Part shown: in pieces, positions 42,361 to 52,597 of the stretch
Layout: every line of letters begins with the position of its first letter
Position numbering within the stretch: the stretch's first letter is position 1
Source: Psychroserpens damuponensis
Lineage (GTDB): Bacteria > Bacteroidota > Bacteroidia > Flavobacteriales > Flavobacteriaceae
DNA: 64,000 nucleotides
Assembly: GCF_000826655.1 (NCBI RefSeq)
Contig: NZ_JXJO01000022.1
Coordinates: 124,001-188,000, forward strand
Direction of reading: 5' to 3'
Position numbers and translations under genes: made by a program
Notes under the pieces: model-generated
Seen by the model: only the letters and a program-made list of their open reading frames with translations
What the model was told of the DNA's origin: nothing
Database searches by the model: none

Positions 42361-45009
42361 TTATGCACGCTTCTTTTTCAGCAACATACGTTTAATTTCA
42401 TTGAGTTTCATAAGCGCCTCTACTGGTGTTAACGTATTAATATCAATGTTAACGATCTCTTCTTTGATCTGTTCTAACAACGGATCGTCTAAATTAAAGA
42501 AACTTAACTGCATCTCATCATTTAAGTTTTTCACTTTATCTGTTAACTCTTCGGTAGAATGTGATTTTTCTAATTGCCCTAAAATTTTATTTGCTCTATG
42601 AATCACTTGTTGAGGCATTCCTGCCATTTTTGCAACGTGAATTCCAAAAGAATGATTACTTCCTCCTGCAACCAATTTCCGAAGAAATAATACATTATCC
42701 TTTAATTCTTTTACCGAAACATTGAAATTTTTAATACGCTCAAAGGTTTCAGACATTTCATTAAGCTCATGATAATGCGTTGCAAATAATGTTTTTGCTT
42801 TACTAGGATGTTCGTGTAAATACTCACTAATGGCCCAAGCTATTGAAATCCCATCGTAAGTACTAGTGCCTCGCCCAATTTCATCTAAAAGCACTAAACT
42901 GCGATCTGAAATATTGTTCAAAATAGAAGCGGTTTCATTCATTTCTACCATAAAGGTCGATTCTCCCATAGAGATATTGTCACTAGCGCCTACTCTTGTA
43001 AAAATTTTATCGGTTAGTCCTATAGTTGCTATTTCCGCAGGAACAAAACTTCCCATTTGTGCTAATAATACAATTAATGCTGTTTGACGCAAAATTGCCG
43101 ATTTACCAGACATATTTGGACCTGTAATCATGATAATTTGTTGCTCTACTCTATCTAAATATACATCATTAGCTATATAAGGTTCGCCATGAGGCAGCTG
43201 CTTTTCTATAACGGGATGACGACCATTTTTGATATCGAGTTCATAACCTTCGGTCAAGACTGGTCTTGTATAATTATTCTCAATTGCTAATTGTGCAAAA
43301 CCAGTTAAACAATCTAATTGAGCTATTAATGCTGAATTTTTTTGAACAGGCTGTATAAAATTAATAATCCAATTTACTAATTCACCAAAGAGCTGTTGCT
43401 CAATTATTAAGATACGCTCTTCTGCTCCTAGAATTTTAGTTTCGTATTCTTTAAGTTCTTCAGTAATATAGCGTTCTGCACTAACAAGAGTCTGTTTTCT
43501 AATCCAATCTTCTGGAACTTTATCTTTATGTGTGTGACGTACTTCAATATAATAACCAAAAACGTTATTAGAAGCTATTTTTAGTGATGTAATACCTGTG
43601 CGTTCACTTTCACGCTCTAACATTTTATCGAGATAGTCTTTTCCGGAAGCTGACAAATCGCGAAGCTCTTTTAATTCCGAAGAAAAATCTGATGAAATGG
43701 TATTCCCTTTTAAAATATTTACAGGAGCCTCTTCGTTTAAAGTGGCTTTAATTCTTGTACGCAATTCTTCACAAGCGTCTAATTGATCACCTAAATGCTG
43801 TAACGCTTTATTTTTTGTATGGAGTGCTAATGCTTTTATTGGCACAATAGCTTCTAAAGCATTTTTAAGTTGAATGACTTCTCTTGGCGAAATTTTAACT
43901 GTCGCTACCTTTGAAATCAAGCGTTCAATATCTCCTATTTGCTTTAATTGCTGCTGAAATTTGCCCAACATCACAGTATCGCTTTTGACATAATCAACCA
44001 CGTCATGACGTTGATTTATTTGTGACAGATTTACCAATGGCAATGCTAGCCAACGTTTTAGTAATCGTCCACCCATTGGTGAAATTGTTTTATCAATCAC
44101 ATCAACAAGCGTTACTGCATTTTGATTTGTAGATTGATACAGCTCTAGATTTTTTATTGTAAAACGATCCATCCACACATGCTCTCCTTTTGTTAAGCGT
44201 TGAATAGACGTAATATGTTGTAATTTATGATGCTGTGTTTCTCCTAAATAATGTAAAATGGCTCCAGAGGCGACAATACCTTCATATAAATCATCAATTC
44301 CAAAACCTTTAAGCGATTTTGTATTGAACTGCTTTAATAGTGTTTCATTAGCATAATCATCTTGAAACACCCAATCTTCTAAATAAAAGGCATGAAAATC
44401 GTTACCAAAAGCTTCATTAAATTTTTTACGATTAGGTTTTGAAACTAAAACCTCACTTGGTCTAAAGTTTTGAAGGAGTTTATCGACATATTCGCTATTG
44501 CCTTGAGAGATAAAAAATTCTCCTGTTGACACGTCTAAAAATGACACTCCAACACTGTTAAAAACGGCACCATTTGATTGCGATGCAGAACTTGTTGACG
44601 GAAAATAAACAGCTGCCAAAAAATTATTTGACTTAGAATGCAAAATATCATCGTTGAGCGCAACTCCTGGTGTTACTAACTCTGTCACACCACGTTTCAC
44701 AATGGTTTTGGTTTGCTTTGGATCTTCTAATTGATCACAAATTGCAACACGCTCACCTGCTTTTACCAACTTTGGCAAATACGTATTTAACGAGTGATGC
44801 GGAAACCCAGCCAACTCAATTTCACTCTCACTTCCGGCTCCTCTTTTGGTTAAAATAATGTCTAATATTTTAGACGCTTTTACGGCATCTTGACCAAATG
44901 TCTCGTAAAAATCTCCCACTCTAAATAATAACAATGCATCAGGATATTTTACCTTGATGGCATTATATTGTTTCATTAACGGTGTTACTTTTTTTACTTT
45001 TTTTGCCAA
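42361..45009 (-). CDS. mutS: DNA mismatch repair protein MutS
   Basis: An 882-residue protein that recognises mismatches. The start is set at a TTG (45009), because the family N-terminus [18 protein letters not shown] aligns exactly there, and the longer frame from 45054 adds residues not seen in the family. Features are the mismatch-binding Phe-Tyr-Glu ([12 protein letters not shown]), the lever and clamp helices, Walker [14 protein letters not shown], Walker [17 protein letters not shown], and [11 protein letters not shown]. The C-terminal helix-turn-helix region is intact. A TTG start may keep translation low. Confidence 0.95.
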   Translation of the reverse strand: MAKKVKKVTPLMKQYNAIKVKYPDALLLFRVGDFYETFGQDAVKASKILDIILTKRGAGSESEIELAGFPHHSLNTYLPKLVKAGERVAICDQLEDPKQTKTIVKRGVTELVTPGVALNDDILHSKSNNFLAAVYFPSTSSASQSNGAVFNSVGVSFLDVSTGEFFISQGNSEYVDKLLQNFRPSEVLVSKPNRKKFNEAFGNDFHAFYLEDWVFQDDYANETLLKQFNTKSLKGFGIDDLYEGIVASGAILHYLGETQHHKLQHITSIQRLTKGEHVWMDRFTIKNLELYQSTNQNAVTLVDVIDKTISPMGGRLLKRWLALPLVNLSQINQRHDVVDYVKSDTVMLGKFQQQLKQIGDIERLISKVATVKISPREVIQLKNALEAIVPIKALALHTKNKALQHLGDQLDACEELRTRIKATLNEEAPVNILKGNTISSDFSSELKELRDLSASGKDYLDKMLERESERTGITSLKIASNNVFGYYIEVRHTHKDKVPEDWIRKQTLVSAERYITEELKEYETKILGAEERILIIEQQLFGELVNWIINFIQPVQKNSALIAQLDCLTGFAQLAIENNYTRPVLTEGYELDIKNGRHPVIEKQLPHGEPYIANDVYLDRVEQQIIMITGPNMSGKSAILRQTALIVLLAQMGSFVPAEIATIGLTDKIFTRVGASDNISMGESTFMVEMNETASILNNISDRSLVLLDEIGRGTSTYDGISIAWAISEYLHEHPSKAKTLFATHYHELNEMSETFERIKNFNVSVKELKDNVLFLRKLVAGGSNHSFGIHVAKMAGMPQQVIHRANKILGQLEKSHSTEELTDKVKNLNDEMQLSFFNLDDPLLEQIKEEIVNIDINTLTPVEALMKLNEIKRMLLKKKRA

Positions 45010-45162
45010 TGGAAGTCGCTTTAAAATTTGTATGTTTACTTCGGAAATTCTCAAAACCGTAAGATTGCTAAATTACTTATATTTTGATGTTTTCTAAAAT
45101 GTGACACCTAGAAGTTATCTACAATTGTTAGTAGATTTCAACAAATAATGCTACGATTATAA

Positions 45163-45216
45163 GATTCCCGTTTTCACGGAAACTACAAATTAAAAAAGAT
45201 TACCGCCTTCGCGGAA
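45163..45216. repeat. Two REP-like hairpin elements in the 5' region of the RNA methyltransferase gene
   Basis: Two related 20-21-base elements, AGATTCCCGTTTTCACGGAAA (45162-45182, split here only for reference) and a second with CCGCCTTCGCGG at 45203-45214. Both share the frame GATTnCCGYYTTCRCGGAAA with the element before thyA. The second ends 8 bp before the ATG. Confidence 0.65.
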
Positions 45217-45223
45217 ACTAAAG

Positions 45224-45754
45224 ATGAGAAAACTAAAAAACAGCGAGCTCGATAGATTAAATGTGGATGAATTTAAACAAGCTACAAAAACACCTATCAT
45301 TATTATACTTGATAATATTAGAAGCTTAAATAATATAGGCTCTGTATTTAGAACAAGTGATGCCTTTTTGGTAGAGAAAATTTATCTCTGTGGAATTACT
45401 GCAACTCCTCCACACAACGACATTAGAAAAACAGCTTTAGGAAGCACCCAAACCGTAGATTGGGAATATGCTGAAAACACAATAGATGTTATCAATAAAC
45501 TAAAATCAAAAAACGTAAAAGTCATTTCTATTGAGCAAGCAGAACGTGCAACCATGCTCAACACATTTCAACCAATAACTCAACAAAAATATGCGTTAGT
45601 TTTTGGCAATGAAGTAAAAGGTGTTGCTCAAAATGTGGTTGACGCAAGTGATGTGGTTATTGAAATCCCTCAGTTTGGGACTAAGCATTCTTTGAATATA
45701 TCTGTGAGTTGTGGTGTTGTGGTTTGGGATTTGTTTTCAAAAATAACTTTATAA
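45224..45754 (+). CDS. TrmH/SpoU family RNA methyltransferase
   Basis: A 176-residue SPOUT methyltransferase that 2'-O-methylates tRNA or rRNA with S-adenosylmethionine. Motif 1 is DNIRSLNNIGSVFRTSDAF, motif 2 is VFGNEVKGV, and motif 3 is IEIPQFGTKHSLNISVS. It lacks an N-terminal RNA-binding extension, so the exact target is not clear. It diverges from mutS, with REP-like hairpins just before the start codon. Confidence 0.92.
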   Translation: MRKLKNSELDRLNVDEFKQATKTPIIIILDNIRSLNNIGSVFRTSDAFLVEKIYLCGITATPPHNDIRKTALGSTQTVDWEYAENTIDVINKLKSKNVKVISIEQAERATMLNTFQPITQQKYALVFGNEVKGVAQNVVDASDVVIEIPQFGTKHSLNISVSCGVVVWDLFSKITL

Positions 45755-45763
45755 AAATTATCG

Positions 45764-45845
45764 ATGTCATTCAGATGGAGGCACGACTGAAGAATCTTTT
45801 TAATGTAGTAAAACAAGAGATTCTTCGCTGCGCTCTGAATGACAT
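45764..45845. repeat. 82-bp imperfect inverted repeat, flavobacterial intergenic repeat
   Basis: Ends are ATGTCATTCAGA and TCTGAATGACAT, with an inner AAGAATCT/AGATTCTT pair. The right arm carries the AGATTCTTCGCTGCGCTCTGAATGAC form that I know as a common dispersed repeat in Flavobacteriaceae. It lies between convergent genes. Confidence 0.8.
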
Positions 45846-45864
45846 AACCAGTAACTTTTGTCCT

Positions 45865-47001
45865 TTAATTTTCCTCACCACAAATCTCACCCAAAACCCA
45901 CAAATAATCTGCACGATTATTCACAAAATCCCGATCTGAAATATCAATAATTTTCACATTGAGTTCACTCTGGTTTTTTAAGAAATCTAAATAGCCTGAG
46001 TTGATTTTTTCGAGATATTCGTCGTCGATATTTTGCTCGTAATCGCGTCCGCGTTTTTTAATATTTTCTTGAAGTCGTTTTGTATTTTGATATAGATAAA
46101 CATACAATTCTGGCTTTGCAATGTCTTTATACATTAAATAGAAGAGTTTACGATAGAGTTTATACTCATCTTCTGGCAATGTGATTTTTGAGAATATTAG
46201 TGATTTATAAATATCATAATCACTCACTATGAAATCTTTAAATAAATCTAATTGTGATAAATCATCACTTATTTGCTGATAACGGTCTGCTAGAAAGGAC
46301 ATTTCTAAAGTAAAGGCATAGCGTTTTGGCTCGTCGTAAAATTTTGGCAAAAAGGCATTATCTGCAAAACGCTCTAAAATAAGTTTTGCATTAAAATCAT
46401 TTGAGATTTGATGAGACAAACTTGTTTTACCTGCACCAATATTTCCTTCTATGGCAATGTAATTGTATTTTGAAAAATCAAATTGTTTTGCTGGATTTTT
46501 CAACCAAATGTTTATAGCTTGTACATCGCTTTGATCTTCGCATGTTTTAAAAAGCTCTGCAACGGTTTTCTCCAATTGCGGATGTTTCAGTTTTGATCCA
46601 ATATCCCGTAATGGTTTAAGTACAAATTTTCGTTTTTGTAGTTGAGGGTGTGGTACAGTTAAAGTTTCCGAAGAGATCATTACCTCATCATAAAACAAGA
46701 TATCTAAATCTATAGTTCTCGACTCATAACCTTCAGTTTTATTACGCTCTCTACCTAATTTTATTTCAATAGTTTGGAGTTTTTCTAAAACAGTTTCTAC
46801 ATTAAAAACAGTCTCAATGCCAATACAGGTGTTTAAAAAATCATCACCTTCAAAACCAAAAGCTGGTGTATTATAGACTTTTGCAATCGTATTTACAGTG
46901 CCTATTTGCGTAAAAATAGCATCTATAGCGTCTTGCAGATATTTTAATCTGTCGCCTTTATTGCTTCCAAGAGCGATGTAAACGTGATGGGTAGAATTCA
47001 T
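45865..47001 (-). CDS. folK: FolK-deoxynucleoside kinase fusion protein
   Basis: A 378-residue bifunctional protein. Residues ~1-165 are 6-hydroxymethyl-dihydropterin pyrophosphokinase: YIALGSNKGDRLKYLQDAI, FEGDDFLNTCI, and ESRTIDLDILFYDE...VPHPQLQKRKFVLKPL. Residues ~175-378 are a deoxynucleoside kinase with IEGNIGAGKTSLSHQIS, LERFADNAFLP, and the lid KKRGRDYEQNI. The frame is continuous with a short linker. The enzyme joins folate synthesis to deoxynucleoside salvage. I have seen this fusion described in Bacteroidota annotations, so it is not unique. The kinase half is paralogous to the protein at 13772-14386. Confidence 0.94.
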   Translation of the reverse strand: MNSTHHVYIALGSNKGDRLKYLQDAIDAIFTQIGTVNTIAKVYNTPAFGFEGDDFLNTCIGIETVFNVETVLEKLQTIEIKLGRERNKTEGYESRTIDLDILFYDEVMISSETLTVPHPQLQKRKFVLKPLRDIGSKLKHPQLEKTVAELFKTCEDQSDVQAINIWLKNPAKQFDFSKYNYIAIEGNIGAGKTSLSHQISNDFNAKLILERFADNAFLPKFYDEPKRYAFTLEMSFLADRYQQISDDLSQLDLFKDFIVSDYDIYKSLIFSKITLPEDEYKLYRKLFYLMYKDIAKPELYVYLYQNTKRLQENIKKRGRDYEQNIDDEYLEKINSGYLDFLKNQSELNVKIIDISDRDFVNNRADYLWVLGEICGEEN

Positions 47002-47041
47002 ATTGAATCATCAAATTAATGAAAACAAAATGGGATTAGCG

Positions 47042-47049
47042 TATATTTG
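47042..47049 (+). promoter_or_regulatory. -7 element for the queuosine precursor transporter gene
   Basis: TATATTTG matches TAnnTTTG exactly, 24 bp before the ATG. No TTG at the usual distance. Confidence 0.45.
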
Positions 47050-47072
47050 CACCAAGTATTTATTCACAATTT

Positions 47073-47777
47073 ATGACCATAAAAGACAAACTTGCTGCAC
47101 AAAAAATCTATTTATTTCTGGCCGCACTGTTTATCACGTCTTTGGTGGTTTCTAATTTAATTTTTCAAAAGTTTTTTTATTGGTATCCTTTTGATATCGA
47201 AATTTTTGGTTTTAAGTTATTTGAAATTTCGGTTGGAATTCTCCCCTATCCTATTACATTTTTAATTACCGATTTGATAAGCGAAATTTATGGTAAAAAA
47301 CGTGCTAACCAAGTGGTGATTGCAGGTATTTTTGCGTCGGTATTTTCATTATTAATTATTTGGGCTGCACATAGTGTTCCTGCCATACCAAACTCTCCTG
47401 TGAATGACACCTTATTCTCAAATGTGTTTGGCAACTCTGCGATTGCTGTTTTTGCGAGCATGACTGCGTATTTATTTGCTCAGTTTATAGACATACAAGT
47501 ATTTCATTTTTGGAAAAAACTCACTAAAGGAAAACACTTGTGGCTTAGAAATAATTTCTCAACCTGGTTTTCACAATTTATAGACACCTTTTCTGTTGTT
47601 TTTTTATTGTGTGCTTTTAAAATTCTCCCTTGGGACAGCTTTAAAGGCCTATTAATAAGCGGCTTTTTATTTAAAGTACTGGTCGCCTTTTTTGATACAC
47701 CGTTTTTATATTTAGGTGTATACTTATTTAGAAAGCGTTTTAATTTAAATGTCAACGAAGAGATTGACTTAATCTAA
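47073..47777 (+). CDS. Queuosine precursor transporter (VUT/YhhQ family)
   Basis: A 234-residue membrane protein with about six helices that imports 7-deazaguanine queuosine precursors. Family features are SNLIFQKFF, FPITFLITDLISEIYGKKRAN (split by context), and the WLRNNFSTWFSQFIDT segment. Length is normal. It diverges from the FolK-dNK gene. Confidence 0.9.
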   Translation: MTIKDKLAAQKIYLFLAALFITSLVVSNLIFQKFFYWYPFDIEIFGFKLFEISVGILPYPITFLITDLISEIYGKKRANQVVIAGIFASVFSLLIIWAAHSVPAIPNSPVNDTLFSNVFGNSAIAVFASMTAYLFAQFIDIQVFHFWKKLTKGKHLWLRNNFSTWFSQFIDTFSVVFLLCAFKILPWDSFKGLLISGFLFKVLVAFFDTPFLYLGVYLFRKRFNLNVNEEIDLI

Positions 47778-47952
47778 CACATTAATAATCATTTGAAATG
47801 GGTTAAAGTTTTATTAAACTTTTGTTTTAATTCGTCTTAAACTATAATCTCGCCGTATATATAGAACTAATACTTTGGTTTTCTTCGGAAATGTAACCAA
47901 AACAACAACATTTTACTGTAACTGCAGACCTTTAAAATAATTAAACTAACAC

Positions 47953-50598
47953 ATGAAAAAAGCATTTAAAATAATTGGAATAACATTTTTAATAATTCTC
48001 GCCTTATTGGTCGCCATTCCTTTTGCTTTTCAAGGCAAAATAAAGGACATGGTAAAAAACCTTATGAATGAAAACCTAAATGCTAATGTCGAGTTTAGTG
48101 ATGTAAGTTTAAGTTTTATACGCAGTTTCCCGCAAGCACATGTTACAGTTGAAGATTTAGTAATTACAAATTTCAAACCTTTTGAAGGCGAAACCTTTGT
48201 GTCTGCCAAAAATATTGCATTTGACATGTCAATAAAAGAGGTATTTAAAACAGCTAGTGACGATCCTATTGTTGTGAATTCTATTTCGGTAGACGAAGCA
48301 TTAGTCACTTTAAAAACCGATGCCTTAGGAAACAACAATTACGACATTACTAAAGAGCAAGAACATGCACAAACTACCGCAACAGACTCTTCGTCTGGAT
48401 TTGCTTTTGACATTAAAGATTATAGCATTAGCAAAAGTGCATTAACTTATATAGATGAGATATCAAAAACTAAAATCTATGTCACAGAGCTCAATCACTC
48501 TGGGAATGGAACATTTTCTGATGATACATCGCAACTCGACACCACAACTGATGCTAATGTAAGTATGAGCATGGATAGTGTGCAGTATCTCAATCAAAAT
48601 AAAATAAAATTAGAGGCCCTTATTGGGATGAATCTTAATGAGCAGAAATACACATTTATGGAAAACAAAGGGCTTATTAACCAATTACCTCTTGTTTTTG
48701 ATGGTTATGTTCAAATTTTAGAAGATGGTCAAGATATAGATATTACGTTTGAAAATCCTGGATCGTCATTTAAAGATTTTCTAGCTGTAATACCCGAAGT
48801 ATATTCTAAAAACATAGAAAACGTAGAAACTACAGGTGATTTTAAAGTTAACGGTATTGTTAAAGGTAAAATTTCCGAAGAAACAATCCCAACATTAGAT
48901 ATTAATATTTCATCTACAAATGCTTCATTTAAATATCCAGATTTACCAAAAAGCGTTAGTAATATTAATATAGATACTGCTATTAAAAATACAACTGGAA
49001 ACGTTGATGATACTTTTGTGGACATAAAAACACTTAATTTTAAAATTGACCAAGATGTTTTTAAATCTAATGCAGTTATTAAAAATCTTACTAAAAACAT
49101 GCTGGTTAACGCCAATATTGATGGGACACTAAACCTAGCAAACATTACAAAAGCTTACCCAATAGAGTTTGACAAACAATTAAGCGGAATTTTAAAAGCC
49201 AAAGTCAATACTGCTTTTGATATGAACGCGATTGAAACAAACGCTTATGAGCGTATAAAAAATACAGGTAGCGTTAATTTGAGTGATTTTATTTTTTCTT
49301 CGGAAGACATTGTTAATCCTATTCAAATTAATAAAGCAGATATGACATTTAATCCGCAAAGTGTATCTCTTAATAGTTTTGAGGCCAAAACGGGAACAAG
49401 TGATTTTAGAGCTACAGGAACTATTAATAATATCCTTGGGTTTTTATTAAGTGACAACACCTTACAAGGTAATTTTAATTTAGAGTCCAATAATTTAGTG
49501 ATAAGCGATTTTATGGTTGAGGATGAAACGGCTACGGAAACATCTAATAAAACAACAGCTGCTAATCAATCCATGAAAATTCCAGAGTTTTTAGATTGCA
49601 CGATAAACGCGAAAGCAAATACAGTGGTTTATGACAACCTAACATTAAAAGATGTTAATGGTACGTTATTAATTAAAGACCAAGAAGCCGATTTAAAAAA
49701 TCTAACGTCTAACTTATTTAATGGTGTTTTAGCTTTAACAGGTAAAGTGTCAACAAAAACTGACACACCTGTTTTTGACCTAAATTTAGGTGCAGATGGT
49801 TTTGATATTGCACAATCATTTCAAAGTTTAGAATTACTGCAAAGTATTGCTCCAATTGCAAAGGCGTTTCAAGGCAAACTAAATACTGTAATAAAATTAC
49901 AAGGAACTTTAGGTAGCGATTTTACACCTAATTTAAATACTGTTTCTGGCGATGCTTTTGCAGAGCTATTAACAACCAGCATTAATCAAAATGAAACATC
50001 GGTTTTAAGTAAACTTGATGGCGCTTTAAATTTTATAGATTTTAGCAAATTAGATCTAAAAGATTTACAAGCAAAACTCGACTTCTCTAATGGTCAAGTA
50101 AACGTAAAACCGTTTAATTTGAAGTACAAGGATATAGGAATTGTAGTATCTGGAGGTCATGGTTTTGACAAAACACTTAAATACGATGCCGTTTTTGAAG
50201 TACCTGCTAAATATCTAGGTAGTGATGTTAATCAATTACTTGGCAAAATAAACGACCCTGAGGTTAACAACATCACTATACCTGTAACCGCAAATATCAC
50301 AGGGAGTTACACAAGTCCAAAAATACAAACCGACTTAACAAGTGGTGTTTCAAACTTAACCAAACAACTTATTGAGATTGAAAAGCAGAAGCTTATCAAT
50401 AAAGGTAAAGACGAGGTTAAAGATTTATTAGGCGGACTTTTAGGTGGTTCAAAAAACGAAACAACAAGCGACACGACAACCGCAACAACAGACTCTACTA
50501 AAACAACGACATCTAATACAGTTTCAGAAGGTGTAAAAAACATTTTAGGAGGATTATTAAATAACAGAAAGAAAAAACAAGACTCAACTAATAACTAG
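47953..50598 (+). CDS. AsmA family protein
   Basis: An 881-residue envelope protein. One N-terminal membrane helix (~5-24) anchors a long periplasmic region of repeated beta strands. The N-terminal AsmA domain includes NLNANVEFSDVSLSFIRSFP and the C-terminal AsmA_2-like segment lies at ~650-800. The last ~60 residues are Thr/Ser-rich and basic. AsmA-like proteins are bridge-type lipid transport proteins between inner and outer membranes. It stands alone, with a CTTCGGAA site upstream. Confidence 0.9.
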   Translation: MKKAFKIIGITFLIILALLVAIPFAFQGKIKDMVKNLMNENLNANVEFSDVSLSFIRSFPQAHVTVEDLVITNFKPFEGETFVSAKNIAFDMSIKEVFKTASDDPIVVNSISVDEALVTLKTDALGNNNYDITKEQEHAQTTATDSSSGFAFDIKDYSISKSALTYIDEISKTKIYVTELNHSGNGTFSDDTSQLDTTTDANVSMSMDSVQYLNQNKIKLEALIGMNLNEQKYTFMENKGLINQLPLVFDGYVQILEDGQDIDITFENPGSSFKDFLAVIPEVYSKNIENVETTGDFKVNGIVKGKISEETIPTLDINISSTNASFKYPDLPKSVSNINIDTAIKNTTGNVDDTFVDIKTLNFKIDQDVFKSNAVIKNLTKNMLVNANIDGTLNLANITKAYPIEFDKQLSGILKAKVNTAFDMNAIETNAYERIKNTGSVNLSDFIFSSEDIVNPIQINKADMTFNPQSVSLNSFEAKTGTSDFRATGTINNILGFLLSDNTLQGNFNLESNNLVISDFMVEDETATETSNKTTAANQSMKIPEFLDCTINAKANTVVYDNLTLKDVNGTLLIKDQEADLKNLTSNLFNGVLALTGKVSTKTDTPVFDLNLGADGFDIAQSFQSLELLQSIAPIAKAFQGKLNTVIKLQGTLGSDFTPNLNTVSGDAFAELLTTSINQNETSVLSKLDGALNFIDFSKLDLKDLQAKLDFSNGQVNVKPFNLKYKDIGIVVSGGHGFDKTLKYDAVFEVPAKYLGSDVNQLLGKINDPEVNNITIPVTANITGSYTSPKIQTDLTSGVSNLTKQLIEIEKQKLINKGKDEVKDLLGGLLGGSKNETTSDTTTATTDSTKTTTSNTVSEGVKNILGGLLNNRKKKQDSTNN

Positions 50599-50677
50599 TA
50601 ATTTTAAAACCAAACACCTAACATTTGACGTTAAAACAGGCTCAAAATGTTAAATTACTCTTAAAAAATCGTCTTTT

Positions 50678-50708
50678 TTGGCTATTTTCCATAAGTAAGA
50701 TAACTTTT
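50678..50708 (+). promoter_or_regulatory. Probable rpoD promoter
   Basis: TTG, 20 bases, then TAACTTTT (one mismatch to TAnnTTTG at the last base), 66 bp before the ATG. Confidence 0.5.
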
Positions 50709-50773
50709 ATTTGCTTTTGTCAAATTAAAAGTTACATTAGACTCTTGCAAACTTTTTAAACAAGACAGAATAT

Positions 50774-51637
50774 ATGAGGCAATTAAAAATCACCAAGCAA
50801 GTTACTAACCGTGAATCGAAATCCCTAGATAAGTACCTACAAGATATAAGCAAACTTCCAATGATTACCGCTGAAGAAGAAGTTGAATTAGCTCAGCGTA
50901 TTCGAGAAGGTGATCAAATAGCACTTGACAAACTCACGACAGCTAACTTACGTTTCGTAGTATCTGTTGCTAAACAATATCAAAATCAAGGACTTACATT
51001 GCCAGATTTAATTAATGAAGGAAATGCAGGATTGGTTAAAGCAGCAAAACGTTTTGACGAAACAAGAGGTTTTAAATTTATCTCTTATGCCGTTTGGTGG
51101 ATTAGACAAGCAATTTTACAAGCTTTAGCAGAACAATCTCGAATAGTTAGATTACCTTTGAACAAAATTGGTTCTATAAACAAAATTAATAAAGCATTTT
51201 CGTTTTTAGAACAAACGCATCAAAGACCTCCTAGTGCTCAAGAAATAGCACAAGAATTGGATATGACGGTTTCAGAAGTGAAGCAATCTTTAAAGAATTC
51301 TGGGAGACATTTATCAATGGATGCACCTTTAAAAGAAGGTGAAACATCAAGTTTATATGATGTTGTCAAATCTGGTGAATCACCAAATCCTGACAATCAA
51401 TTGATGAAAGAGTCTTTAAATGTTGAAATCAATAGAGCTTTAGACACCTTATCACAAAAAGAAAGTGATGTGATACGTTTAAACTTTGGATTAAGTGATG
51501 AGCCACCAATGACATTAGATGAAATTGGAGCTACTTTTGATTTAACTAGAGAGCGTGTAAGACAAATTAGAGAAAAAGGAATTAAGCGTTTACGTCAAGA
51601 TTCTAAAAGTAAAATATTAAAAACGTATTTAGGATAG
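50774..51637 (+). CDS. rpoD: Primary RNA polymerase sigma factor
   Basis: A 287-residue sigma-70 factor. It has region 1.2 ([19 protein letters not shown]), region 2 ([15 protein letters not shown]...[17 protein letters not shown]), region 3, and region 4 with [26 protein letters not shown]. Region 1.1 is missing, as usual for the primary sigma factor in Bacteroidota, which reads TTG/TAnnTTTG promoters like those seen in this window. rpsU follows after 28 bp. Confidence 0.96.
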   Translation: MRQLKITKQVTNRESKSLDKYLQDISKLPMITAEEEVELAQRIREGDQIALDKLTTANLRFVVSVAKQYQNQGLTLPDLINEGNAGLVKAAKRFDETRGFKFISYAVWWIRQAILQALAEQSRIVRLPLNKIGSINKINKAFSFLEQTHQRPPSAQEIAQELDMTVSEVKQSLKNSGRHLSMDAPLKEGETSSLYDVVKSGESPNPDNQLMKESLNVEINRALDTLSQKESDVIRLNFGLSDEPPMTLDEIGATFDLTRERVRQIREKGIKRLRQDSKSKILKTYLG

Positions 51638-51665
51638 TCCTAAACCAATAATTACAAGTATTACA

Positions 51666-51860
51666 ATGATTAAAATTTTAGTAAAAGAAGGAGAAAGCAT
51701 TGAACGTGCTTTAAAACGTTACAAAAGAAAACACCGTAACGTAAAGACGATGCAAAACATACGTGAGAACCAGTTTTTCACAAAGCCATCTGTTAAAAGA
51801 AGACGTGAAATTCAAAAAGCTGGATATATCCAAGGATTGAGAGATCAAGAGGATATTTAG
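51666..51860 (+). CDS. rpsU: 30S ribosomal protein S21
   Basis: A 64-residue basic ribosomal protein with the S21 pattern VKEGESIERALKRYKRK, then FFTKPSVKRRREIQKAGYIQ. It binds the 3' side of 16S rRNA. In Bacteroidota, S21 belongs to the group of proteins around the anti-Shine-Dalgarno end. It forms a unit with rpoD, a pairing also known in other bacteria, and is followed by a terminator. Confidence 0.97.
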   Translation: MIKILVKEGESIERALKRYKRKHRNVKTMQNIRENQFFTKPSVKRRREIQKAGYIQGLRDQEDI

Positions 51861-51887
51861 TAGTTTTTTTTAGCTTTATAATATATA

Positions 51888-51926
51888 TAAAAGGTGCACC
51901 TTAATTGGATGCGCCTTTTGTTGTTT
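51888..51926 (+). terminator. Terminator after rpsU
   Basis: Nine-base-pair stem AAAGGTGCA/TGCGCCTTT with one T-G pair and an 11-base loop, then TTTTG and a T-rich tail. Confidence 0.75.
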
Positions 51927-51970
51927 TTTATTGGTTGTAAGTTTTTCCGAAGTAAACCTACAAACTCTAC

Positions 51971-52591
51971 ATGATAATTATATATTTTTTAATTGGAGTT
52001 TTAGCTAGTGTTATTGGAGCCCTACCATTGGGCGCATCAAATATTGCAGTTATTAATACAACGATCAAACAAAATGCTAAACAAGCTTTTAAAATTGCAA
52101 TTACCGCAGGTCTAGCTGAAGTTATTTTATCTTATTATGCCTTGCATTGCAATATGATGGTGAGAGCATTTTTTGATCGAAATATGTGGATTCAAATGCT
52201 AATCATCATTGTTTTAATGGCTGTTGGAGCATTTCTATTATTTAAAAAACAAAAAGAAAAAAAGCCTAAAACCTCTCAAATCACTACGTCTAAATACGCC
52301 ATGGGTTTCCTTTTAGGCATATTAAATCCGCCAGTACTCATATATTGGGTTGTGGCTTTTGGCATTATTAACAACTCTCAATTAATGTTATCATTAGGCT
52401 CTCCTCTGTTTGTCCTGTTTTTATTTTTTATAGGTGTATATTTTGGTAAGCTATTTACATTATATCTGTACAGTAGATTTAGCTTGACATTAAAAAATAA
52501 AGTTCAAAATATTGGTAGAATAGTAAATAGAATTACAGGAATTTTACTTCTAATTATTGGTATTGCTCAGGCCATAAAATTATCAATATAA
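51971..52591 (+). CDS. LysE family translocator
   Basis: A 206-residue membrane protein with about six helices. The first, with GVLASVIGALPLGASNIAVIN, shows the LysE/RhtB pattern. These proteins export amino acids or related solutes; the substrate is unknown. The middle has a Lys-rich loop (~93-107). It stands after the rpsU terminator, with a TTCCGAAG octamer ~20 bp before the start. Confidence 0.88.
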   Translation: MIIIYFLIGVLASVIGALPLGASNIAVINTTIKQNAKQAFKIAITAGLAEVILSYYALHCNMMVRAFFDRNMWIQMLIIIVLMAVGAFLLFKKQKEKKPKTSQITTSKYAMGFLLGILNPPVLIYWVVAFGIINNSQLMLSLGSPLFVLFLFFIGVYFGKLFTLYLYSRFSLTLKNKVQNIGRIVNRITGILLLIIGIAQAIKLSI

Positions 52592-52597
52592 AGCTAA

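Noticed and set aside
45709-45939. 76-codon plus frame after the RNA methyltransferase gene
   Set aside because: It runs through the dispersed inverted repeat and into the 3' end of the FolK-kinase gene; chance frame.
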